Below, piece after piece: positions 54,768 to 64,000 of a DNA stretch of 64,000 nucleotides. Both the position numbers and the translations under genes were made by a program. Source of the stretch: Biscogniauxia marginata (lineage: Eukaryota > Ascomycota > Sordariomycetes > Xylariales > Xylariaceae). Numbering within the stretch: position 1 is the stretch's first letter; each line of letters opens with the position of its first letter. Below the pieces are notes generated by a model that worked only from the letters and a program-made list of their open reading frames with translations, did not search any database and had not been told where the DNA came from. The stretch spans positions 1 to 64,000 of the forward strand of contig MU404057.1 in assembly GCA_022695795.1 (NCBI GenBank). The letters run 5' to 3'.

Positions 54768-57700
54768 CTATTTGAGGAACATCTCTGCCCCGTTACGCGT
54801 TGACCTAGAACGGTCCACGTGATCTAGTCCGAGGTATGCATCTTCCTCTACATTGCCTCCTTCCTCGAAAAGAATATCCTCTACAACTCGTTAGACATGC
54901 TATGAAATAATCCAACTCGAAAGACACTTACCGTCGTTCAAATAAACTGGCTTCTGATATCGGCGCACAAAAGCAAACTTAATTTTCTCAAAGGCCTTGC
55001 CCTTGATGCCAGTTCGTGCCTCCAGTCGCTTCCTGGTCTCAGAAAACGGTTCACCCTAAAAAAACATCAGTCTTGTACTCTACAGCGAAAGGTGGCGATA
55101 TTTATTCTCATACCTCCTTGAGAAGGAATTTGAATGGAACTCCATGGACGCGACTAGGGTCAGCATGGAAATGTACCACCTTGATGAAATCTCGTTCATC
55201 GGCATCCACTTCCTCCTCTGGCACACGCTCTGCCATGACGTCCGCATAATCGTTTATACTGAGGACAGGATAGTTGGGAACGAGTTCTCGGAAAAACTTA
55301 TGATGATGAATCTCGTATACTCTTATCCGCCCACCTTCTCGTTCGTCTTGGATCCCAGCCTTCTTCGCAAGGGCCTGGATGAGGTCTTCGACGTGTCCCT
55401 GTTTGCTAACCAAGATATCAAAGGTATCCTATCATCATATTGTTAGATTAAGCCAGTCTTGTTTAACAACGTACTTACTTCTTTCGTGATGCCCTCGCTC
55501 AGCCAGGTCACCCTGACGCTCTTTTTAGTGTCTAGTTCCGCAAGACTCATGTCCAGAACCTCGTAGAATAACGAGTTGGATTTGGTTTGTAGGCTTTGTT
55601 GAGTGTAGTTGTTGGGGTTCAGAATTTGTCCAAGGGTTGCGCCAGGAGCTCTTCTCACTGGTGCTTTCGGGCTACCAGTGGAAGCATTTGCTGTAAAGAA
55701 TCGCAGATGTGTCGGCTCCACCCCTACTTGTTCCCCGACGCGTTCGGATAGCTGATCGTAAGTGACCTTAGTACTGAGTGTTAAAACAAAGCTCTCATAA
55801 TCTGGCTTCTCGCACCGGGGATGAGGGTCGAAGCGAACTTCTCGCTTGTAGAGAAGGAAATCGTAGAATGCTTTTGCATCGTCGAACCGATCCCATCGTT
55901 TTGGGGCCTCCTCGGAGTTCCTATCTCCCAAGCGCGGCATCTTCCCAAGTATCTCTCCAGTTTTGCGATCAGTAACTTTCTGGAAACATATAATATCACC
56001 GTCCTGAAGCTCGGCTGCCTTGAGTGTTTGTTTCGCCTTGAGGCCCTCAATCATGGATGGCTTGATCTCCTCCCACATCGCAAGCTGCTCTCCAGCATGA
56101 AGCTTTTCACCCCATCCCATTTTCCGCGTGATCGTGGGGACAAGTTCCTCGACCTTCTTTTCTTTGCTGACGTACACATGCCCGACACCTTCGAGGCGCT
56201 GTTGCTCGGCATCGAAATGTTTCAAGAATAGAAGAATGAGGTCATTTTTGACAACGACACCATTGGCATTACTCTGGTAGGTCGGCCACACAGCATCACC
56301 TTGGGCATCGACCTCTTCTGCGACCTCGGCCCAGACGCGGAGTGAGTAGTCCCTGCTGGTTCCAGCAGAACGCAAGAATGTCTCTTCAACTGATGGCCTG
56401 AGATCCATGATTGGCTGATCTGGTCTAGTCGTCTTGTTTTGCCGATTAACCATGATCCACAATCGAACCCTCCTAGGATCCTGTTTTAAGTCACTCGCGA
56501 TTGTCGCCACTAGCTCTTCTATAGGGGCTAGCTTTTTCATCTTGTAGAGCTTAGGCGCAGCAGGTTCCTCTGCCGGGTTCAGATCAAAATTGGTCAGATC
56601 AGTAGCTCCATGGTTTCTGAATGTGTCTTCGGTGATAACTTTGACAGGCAGGAACAGGTGCTGCTCTTCACGTTCCTTTCTCTTTGCCTCTCGTGCTGCT
56701 GCCTCTTCATCGAGTCGCTTTTCTGTTGGCGTAATGGTTAGCCAATGGTCTCACGGAATGGGGAAACGGCTTACGCAGGTGCTCGGGACAATCCGTCTTG
56801 TCAACCTGCGTCAAGACTTGATCTAAGCGCGATTCTCGGATGTACACCAGCATATATGCGCTCATCTGGCGCATCAGTGGGTTCTTCTTGGGGAACCCAG
56901 ATCGAGGCTGGACGAGGGAAGTTCGGTATTCGCCACCAAAGTTTTCTTCAAGGGTTTCCCGTCGAGTCGCTTTTGTGACCTTGTCATCGTCAAACTTGTA
57001 AAACCAACCGTCCTTGTTCGGCTTAAGGAACGCATAGTAATGACCTGCATTTAAATCTCCACTATGGACGAGAACACCATGGAGTTTATATATCCACGGC
57101 TCAGACTTATCGGCGTCTTTCTCAAGGTATGGCTCGAGGTCCAGAGTTTCCGGGAACTCGAAACGATCGTTGATCTTCATCATCGTGTCGCGTTGGATGT
57201 CGTATTCGAAACGCTTCAGGTGCAAATGTAGAACCTCGGGATAACTCGTAAATATCACGCCCTTGCGGGCATCCTGGTATTTATGTTCGTCGCCTGCCCA
57301 ATACTTGTTGTCGCCGTCGAGTGTCTCCTGTTGGATGTAGTCCTTGAAACTTTCTTGCAAATTAGGAATGCCGCGAACGTTGAGTTGGATATCCCAAAAA
57401 TCCTCGATCCGGCTGGATTCATAGTCTACGTTGATACAGGAAACGTAAGTCTTGACCTTGCCACTGAGCATTCGGGGAAGCGCATCTTCGGCAGCGGTGC
57501 CCTTCATTCTTTCTTCCATGCGTTCGATGAGCTTGCGCGATAGCTCTTGCACGTCTTGCTGTTCAAAGATGTGTCGCGTGTCCCAACCGAAGGATCTTGT
57601 CAACTCGTTCGTACCGACGGCCGTATTTGATATCTGAAGCTGGTAGAAGAGCCTCTGAAGGGTGTATGCACTGTTGGTTATGCTCTCATCTTCGGCAGTG

Positions 57701-58649
57701 GGGATTTGATAGACAGCCTGCAACTCGGTCAGAAAGTTGTTCTCTTAGCGATTGGTCATGATTCATGGCAGCTAACCTTTCGGAACGCATTTGTGAAGTA
57801 CAGGGATTGGAGTAGAGAGTTCAGGTAACATGTGGCACCTTGATTCTTCAGGCCAACGTAGCCCGTCTCCTTTTTAGAATCATAGTTGTTGAAATTGTGC
57901 CATAGTACACCTGTCTCGTCCTCGACAACCCGGACATAGGCTGTGATGTTGCATGAATCATTCTCGACAAGAGGACGGCCTGAGTTGTCCCATGGCTGCT
58001 GAAACATCCTACGGAGCTCGAGGAACCTTGTGAAACCCCAGTCGCTCTCCTCCTTGGTGAAACGGTGATGGGCAGTGTGGTGGCAGAACAGCGAAGGATC
58101 GTTCACATTCCACATGACCAATCCGAACTGCACGCAGCAGCTCCAATCGTCGGGGATATTACTCGCGTCCTCAAAGCCATGCTCTAGATATATGGACGAC
58201 TGGTCGACATTGTTACCAAAAGGGAAGAGGAGTATCCGCCTATTGGTTCAAGTCAGCCGCTGCGGAACTTGGGGAGGGGTTGTTTGATTTTGCTAACCAT
58301 GGATATCCGCCAGCCTGGAATATAGGCCCATGCTCTTTCTTGGCAAGGTTCCTCCAGTTCTCTACCGTCCAAGTGTTGACGACATCTTCCAGGATGTTCG
58401 GCTCATCTGTCAGCAGCGGCAAGACGATCTCTTTCATGGCCTCGACTGTGTTATTCTTGTGTTAGCACAAGTCCCCGGAGAATCGGGGCATGCACTCGAC
58501 TTCGGGGGTGCACACATACAGTCGGTGGCCAACGTCACATTCTCGAGGTGTTCTGTTCCATTCTCGAGCTCGTCTGGTTCGATGATGGTGACCTGGTCCT
58601 TCTCGTTCTGGGTCGGCTGGACGACCATATCGTCCTGCGTGTCGGCCAT
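54768..58649 (-). CDS. USP7/Ubp15-type ubiquitin carboxyl-terminal hydrolase
   Basis: Predicted 1159-aa deubiquitinase. Exons: 58649-58520, 58445-58298, 58239-57777, 57717-56775, 56722-55479, 55428-55114, 55055-54932, 54880-54768; introns are 50-74 nt and the exon sum is 3480 nt. The N-terminal MATH/TRAF-like domain (residues about 60-200; [14 protein letters not shown]) binds substrates. The USP domain follows with the Cys box [20 protein letters not shown] (Cys at about 230) and the His box [14 protein letters not shown]. The C-terminal half has the ubiquitin-like folds typical of USP7 ([36 protein letters not shown]) and ends [22 protein letters not shown]. It resembles yeast Ubp15, which acts in cell-cycle progression and peroxisome export. 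All catalytic motifs look intact. Confidence 0.94.
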
Positions 58650-61518
58650 GATGTCGTTGGGCGAATGGAGTTCTGGATCGTAACTCTAACAACGCGAGGG
58701 AGAAAATGTCAGCCTAGGACAGGAACCTGGCAGATTTGGAGAGAGAGGAATGGGCGGGACACTGGTCTGGATAGCCGGCCGAAAGTGGCGACTATGGTAT
58801 TCTGAAAGTCGAATCGGGCCCAAGAGCTTCATATGCAGAAGCGCGGGTATGGGAAAAACCACGTAGGCGGATGAAAGCAATGCGGGCTTCAAAGGAAAGC
58901 GATAACCGCGAGATAATGGGTAGGTGGTGGTGTAGAAGAGAGCTGTAAAGAGTAAAGACTAAGCTGGCGAGCTCACCATGTCTACGTCTACATGTGGTAG
59001 GTAAATAAGCCCCGGTGGGTTGTAGGGGATGGATGGATAAGTAGGCCGAGAGGGTCTGGCGGAGATGTTGGTCCCCGGAGCGTAGCAGCGCAGTGCGGTG
59101 CGGCGGTTGCGGTAGTTGCGGCGGTCGCGGTGGTGATAAGTCAAGCAGAAGGCAGTCAAGATGTATTGAGTTGGTATTGGCAGTTGGTGGGGTCAGAAAA
59201 AGGCGAGGAAGGAATCGTCAAAGGAAGAAGGGAAGCCCGCAGCAGGCTCAGCAGCCGATGCCTGAGAGATAACGTCAGGAGTGACGCGACAATGGTGAAG
59301 GCAATGGTGAATGGCCGGGAGTCAACAAAGCACAGTTGGAAAAAAAACAGGAGTGAAGCTTCAGAGAAGTGCTTCATTCTTCTTCCCACTAGCCCGGGGC
59401 TGGCCAAGGTTGACACCATTAATCGGGAAGTACGTGGGCTGTGTGGCACTGGCTTCCGCCTCTGAAGAACAAGAAGCAGCACGGGGTACCTACAATTGCA
59501 GAACGCGGGACAGGTTGAAGACCGCTCAGCACGCCGGCACCTTCTCGGTATCTCGCGTGATTGGCTGTACCCCTCCATTAGCCTTATTACATAAGCATAC
59601 CTACGTACCTCAGCTGTCAAAATCATCTACCCTTAGGTACCTTTCAGTCTTGACACATACGTGTGACAGTGGAATTGAAAGCAGTTTGTCTTAATTGTCG
59701 TTACGCTCCTGTCACCTCTTTATTTATCTCTAAAACATTCCCAAATATTGCCCAGTGGAAATGATTTGTAGGCCAGATCGATACTCAGGTGTCAAAGAAC
59801 AACTTCTAAAGCCCCACTAGTCAATTATAATGACGTGTATATAGGTCTATATCGATGTAAGGTGAGTATGTACCTACCAGGTAATGTATGTAGGTCTCAT
59901 CAGTACGGTTTTCCATTGAAGTTCCTGTTGCTCTAAAAATTACACAAGACTCGAGACTACCTACAATTGAGACTACCAGGTAGGTACCTATAATCACATA
60001 CATTAGAGACTGAATAATCATCATGCATACCTAGGTAGGTAGGTAAGGACTCGATATTTCAAAAAAGTGTTTTATAAGTGCGAGAATTCCAAATCACCTC
60101 GAATTTTTGCTATTCGAAAATACTGGGCTGTGCAGAGCTTCCCCATCCTGCACTAGCAGTAGGTAGATTGATGCACCTATGGCTTACTGGGACTCCATAT
60201 GCAGAGTAAGAATCTAGTACCTACTATGTAGTAGGCGATAGACTTGTGGCTGGAGGCGTATCCGAAATTTTCTTCGCCATGTTCCCAAGCAATTGTAGTA
60301 CAAGTTTCACGTCTAAGTCTTAGCAGGCATTTTCTATTGGTGGTGACAACAACGTACATACATTACCTTTAGGTAGGTACTTACATGCCTTGGCTTGGAT
60401 CGAATTCAGTAGCGGGGGGGACGTACGTGCCTATGCCACCTGTAAACGGTACCTAGGTATGCACATTGATACATAGAATTCCACACTCACTTATAAGCGA
60501 GCTTTGCAGAGTCGCAATAAATACGTATAATTTATAGTGCAAAGAGTTAATATGTATATATGTAGGTATGTTATATACTTATACAACCAAGTACTATTAA
60601 AGCAAATAGAAATTTCGAGGGGAATTAGGTACTGACCTCAACTGTAGGTAAATATAATACAAGTAACCGACTGATGTGGGACAGTCACATGACCTCACTA
60701 TGAGTCCCTAGTCTGATAGCCTTAGATTTAGTACTAGGGTTTTCACTGACCATGCAAAATCATCATCATCGAGCCCACTTCACGTATAGAGCCCATACTG
60801 ACTGATTCGTGCTGCTCCAGTATGAACCTTATGGCTAGTCGCGCGCACGGACTAGCTACGGCCTATATAAGGCTTCGGCGCTCCCGTTCGTGGAGAAGGA
60901 AAACTTTCTCCTCTTCATCTCACAGTCGGACATCGCCATGTGTTGGGTGCGGTTTCGCCCGCCCGCCGTCCCTCGAGGTGGTTGAAGGACTAGAATGGAG
61001 GGCTATATGCGGGGGGGGTATCTACACGGGTGGTGCTTTTGTATATTTGCTTTTAGTCAGTCTCACGACCTAGCCTCGCGGCCGCGTACAGCCAAGCCAA
61101 GGTCGAGACATAGTCCCTTACTCCTCCCAATACAAGTTCTGCGATAAAACGTTTCTATTCGTCTCGTGACCAAGTGATGTGGGCACAGGTTGGAGCTTCA
61201 TGTATGCGGAAATATGGGGTAATGTCACCACATCGACTTGGCTTAGCAGCGAAATCGGCAGATCCTCTTGTGATTCAGCTACCTTCTTCTTATTCGATGC
61301 TACCTCACATGTAAGGCCTACCTCTACTGTACCTCGAATTACTACAATAAGTGCCCCTGCACACGAGCAATTCTCACCAATCACCCCAACTTACCTACAT
61401 CTCTTTATAGAAACTCTCGTTTTTCTAACCTCCACAGATCGTTCGTTCGTTCGTTCTGCTGCCCGACGGCTAGGACAATTCTGCCGCCGACGCGCTCTGG
61501 CATGGAATTGCCGGCGGC
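58650..61518. other. Long divergent intergenic region with TAGGTA clusters
   Basis: About 2.9 kb, the longest gene-free stretch in the right half. TAGG/CCTA motif clusters recur at about 59580-59640, 59865-60045, 60370-60382 and 60445-60460. A 13-bp match to the fold-back element's terminal repeat lies at 60831-60843, shortly before a TATATAAG sequence at about 60862. A GTTC tetranucleotide repeat lies at about 61441-61458. The region includes the promoters of the USP7-like and kinase genes. No gene is supported. Confidence 0.5.
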
Positions 61519-63318
61519 ATGTTCCCCTTCGCGGTGCAAAATGCCACCAAGAACTTTCGGCTGATCGCCAGCTGCCCCCGCCGATACATCCATCACGGCA
61601 CTTCGTACTCGAAGCTCGTAGCTCCCGCGCCGAGTTATGCTTCTTCCCTAGGGCCAATTGGCCGCCGCGACGGTAGTCCAGGAGTAGACGGGAGAAGATG
61701 GACTCATAAGGGCGCTAAATGGAGGCCCGTGCAAGTCCTAGATGAGTAAGTCTTGGGAGAGAGAATGAGAGGCTCTGTCTGTGTCGATATTGCTTGCCTG
61801 CATCTACCCGCGCAGGATCCGGTCACCATTCTCGTGAAAAAAATGATTGCTTGGTTGTTTGGTTGCTTACTTGGCTTCGAAATAGATGGGTAGCTAAAGA
61901 GGCCCGACCCATAAGTCTGCGACAATTGATGGTATTCGGGCGGTCTCTGACCGAGGCACGTTTGATCAGTTCGGCGAACTACGTTCGAACAGAGCTGCCG
62001 ACAAGGTAAACTCACCACTTGCTAGATATACCTATGCATATCTATAACATCTATCTCCATCCCGTCCCGTGTGCGATCAAGCGCTCATCACCCCCCCGGG
62101 ATCTGCATTTAGAATCGCCCACCGGATCCGTGACATGCAACGTCTCCCCTACGTCGTCGTGACGAACCCCCACATCAGCGATGTCTACGAGCTCTACTAC
62201 ACGGCCTTCGACACCTTCCGGCGCGTCAAGGAGATCAAGACCACCGACGACAACGAGCACTTCTGCAAGGAGATCGAGAAGATGCTGCGCGCCCATCTGT
62301 CCGTCATTCCGAAGCTCGCCATGGGTATACTCGAGTGCAGCGGATTGATGCCGTCGGACGAGCTAGACCGGTTCATGAACACCATATTACGATCTGTGAG
62401 TAGTCAATCATGTGCGGGGAAACATCGCGACATTGTTTCTTTTTTCTTTCTTTCTCTTTTTTCTCTTTTACGTACCCATAAATCCTAACTCACAAATCCT
62501 AGCGAATATCCCGCCGCGTCATCGCGGAGCAGCACCTCGCACTGACCGAGACCTTCCACTCGCACTGGTTCTCGCCGGGGGCCAAGCTCTCCGAGTCCGA
62601 GTTCATCGGCGAGGTGTTCCTCAAGTGCGCAGCCCGGGACGTGGTCGAGCGCTGCGGCGCCGCCGTGCGGGAGCTCGCGCGCTCCGCCAACGGGCCCGAC
62701 GTCCAGGTCCCCGAGATCCGCATCAGCGGGCATCTCGAGGCCACCTTCCCCTACATCCTCAGCCACCTCGAGTACATCGTCGGCGAGCTCCTGCGCAACT
62801 CGGTCCAGGCCGTCATCGACCACCACTGCCACCGACGAGGCCCCACCTCCATCTCCGGCCCGCCCCCGCCCATCGAGGTCACCCTCTGCGAGGCCCCGCG
62901 GCACGTCATAATCCGGATCTCGGACCAGGGGGGCGGGGTGCCGCGGGACATGCTTCCGTACCTGTGGTCGTTCGGCAAGGGCCCGCTCAAGAGCGAGCGG
63001 CTCGAGAACCTGGAGCAGGTCCCCCTCATGGCGGCGACGCTGCAGGAGCTCCAGGTCGACGGCAACTTCGCGGCGCTGCAGGACGGCGCCGGCGCCGGTG
63101 GCGGTCACAAGAGCTCGCTGACCTCGCTCTCGGCGCGCCCGCCGGACCTGCGCCTCGGCATGGGCCTGCCGCTGAGCCGCATCTACGCCGAGTACTGGGC
63201 CGGCAGCCTCGAGCTCCACAGTCTCGAGGGCTACGGCGTCGACGCCTTCCTGCAGATCTCCAAGCTCGGCAACAAGAACGAGCAGCTGACCACCAGGGCG
63301 ACCATGGATGCCATATAG
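61519..63318 (+). CDS. Mitochondrial PDK/BCKDK-family protein kinase
   Basis: Predicted 481-aa mitochondrial kinase of the pyruvate dehydrogenase kinase / branched-chain ketoacid dehydrogenase kinase family, which phosphorylates the E1 alpha subunit and switches the complex off. Exons 61519-61745, 61886-62005, 62113-62395 and 62503-63318; introns are 140, 107 and 107 nt. A basic presequence-like N-terminus (MFPFAVQNATKNFRLIASCPRR) fixes the start. The helical N-domain has SLRQLMVFGRS and RIAHRIRDMQRLPYVVV. The GHKL ATP site is complete: N box ELLRNSVQAVIDHH, G1 box DQGGGVPRD, and G2 box GMGLPLSR. An insertion of Gly-rich sequence (GAGAGGGHK) lies before G2. I cannot tell PDK from BCKDK by eye. 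Exon 4 is much more GC-rich than exons 1-3. Confidence 0.9.
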
Positions 63319-64000
63319 ATGACACAAGTACGAGTTGAAAAAAGAAAAAGACTTTTCTTTTAATCATATAACACAAAATAAGGTGGGCCGGAATATCTTA
63401 CGGTTGGTAGGTATATGGTGTATATGGGGGCAATTAAAGTTCAAGATAGGGTTTCGGTCATATATATATAGGCACGTAAAAGAGCACGGGCGGATAGGAT
63501 ATACCCGTAGTGGAAGGCAAAAACAATAGGGGGGAAGGGGATACTACATATGTCCAGGGCCACGGCGGCACGCGTCCTAGTTATTGGTTTTTTTTATAAA
63601 CACACCAAAATTCCCAGCAATTTGAAGATAGAGAAAATTCGCGGTGCTTTATTTTTGGGTTTTTCTTTCTCGTCTTGCTGGTATCATAATAAAACTGTGA
63701 TTACATCGTGAACTAAACCTAACTGGGATCTGTAGAAACAGGGAGGGGGTATCGGTTTCGAAACGGGGAAACCCTTCCTCAAAAGCAGATAATATTTTGA
63801 TATCTCGAGTCATTTGCAAGCCAGACGCTTTTCGTAGCTCTGCCCCCCTTCCCTGGGACGCTACCCATCTCTTATCTCTTCTAGGATTGAAGGATTGAAC
63901 CCTCCAGAACACGACTCAATTAGCTCCTAAGGCATAATCATCCAGGCGAACCATAACTTTGCAATTCAGACACGGACGCGGGAATAGTATTCTTAGCTCC
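63319..64000. other. Intergenic to window end
   Basis: About 680 bp after the kinase gene, with A/T-rich runs and a TAGG motif. The minus-strand frame 63649-63912 has no recognisable similarity. The next gene must lie outside the window. Confidence 0.4.

Noticed and set aside
62412..63338. Long frames on both strands across the last kinase exon
   Set aside because: They are out-of-frame shadows of a GC-rich exon whose GHKL motifs are clear in the sense frame.

Overview
The window is the left end of a chromosome of a filamentous ascomycete. It opens with about 16 CCCTAA units, the fungal telomere repeat read toward the centromere. Short introns (50-150 nt) with GTRAGT-like donors, CTAAC branch points and YAG acceptors run through nearly every gene. 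Two AT-rich blocks nearly devoid of C look like the products of repeat-induced point mutation (RIP). Gene content (BIM1/X325 protein, CE5 cutinase, GH5 endoglucanase, questin-oxidase-like protein, X325 and CE5 with anchor-like tails) suggests a plant-associated or saprotrophic Pezizomycotina species, probably a sordariomycete; that last step is inference.

Layout. 1-95 telomere; 96-1.69 kb RIP-like AT-rich subtelomere; 2.45-3.94 kb flavin oxidoreductase (+); 4.37-5.62 kb single-pass membrane protein (-); 6.12-7.47 kb AT-rich fold-back element with perfect 20-bp terminal inverted repeats; 7.98-8.82 kb coiled-coil protein (-); 9.8-11.1 kb STRAP-like WD40 protein (-) divergent from 12.36-14.86 kb Doa1/PLAA (+); 15.8-16.7 kb BIM1-like copper protein (-); 18.2-19.1 kb SRR1-domain protein (+); 20.6-22.0 kb PGAP4-like glycosyltransferase (-); 23.4-24.7 kb Ulp1-like protease (+); 26.0-26.9 kb C2H2 zinc-finger gene, possibly broken (-); 28.5-29.6 kb cutinase (-); 30.9-31.65 kb complex I NDUFA12 subunit (-) divergent from 32.0-33.8 kb phosphatidylglycerophosphate synthase (+); 34.4-35.7 kb GH5 endoglucanase (+); 37-38.2 kb membrane-anchored uncharacterised protein (+); 39.2-39.75 kb acidic Cys-containing protein (-); 41.1-42.9 kb questin-oxidase-like protein (-); 44.1-46.0 kb asparaginase-ankyrin protein (-); 47.7-51.4 kb inositol polyphosphate 5-phosphatase (-); 52.8-53.5 kb tiny single-helix protein with two mini-exons (+); 54.8-58.65 kb USP7/Ubp15-like deubiquitinase (-); 61.5-63.3 kb mitochondrial PDK/BCKDK-type kinase (+).

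Functional themes. Mitochondrial functions recur: NDUFA12, the cardiolipin-pathway enzyme PGS1, a PDK/BCKDK kinase and probably the mini-exon protein. Ubiquitin and SUMO-like functions also recur: Doa1/PLAA, USP7/Ubp15 and a Ulp1-fold protease. A third group is secreted or surface proteins for plant-polymer attack. There is no operon-like or biosynthetic cluster; many genes are arranged divergently. I see no rRNA, credible tRNA or CRISPR array.

The most unusual items are the fold-back element near 6.1-7.5 kb, a 7-nt microexon in the NDUFA12 gene, 9-nt and 14-nt exons in the small gene at 52.8 kb, and two genes (8.6 kb and 26.65 kb) in which an in-frame stop can be bypassed by splicing. All splice models were derived by eye from reading frame and family similarity and were checked only for codon arithmetic.
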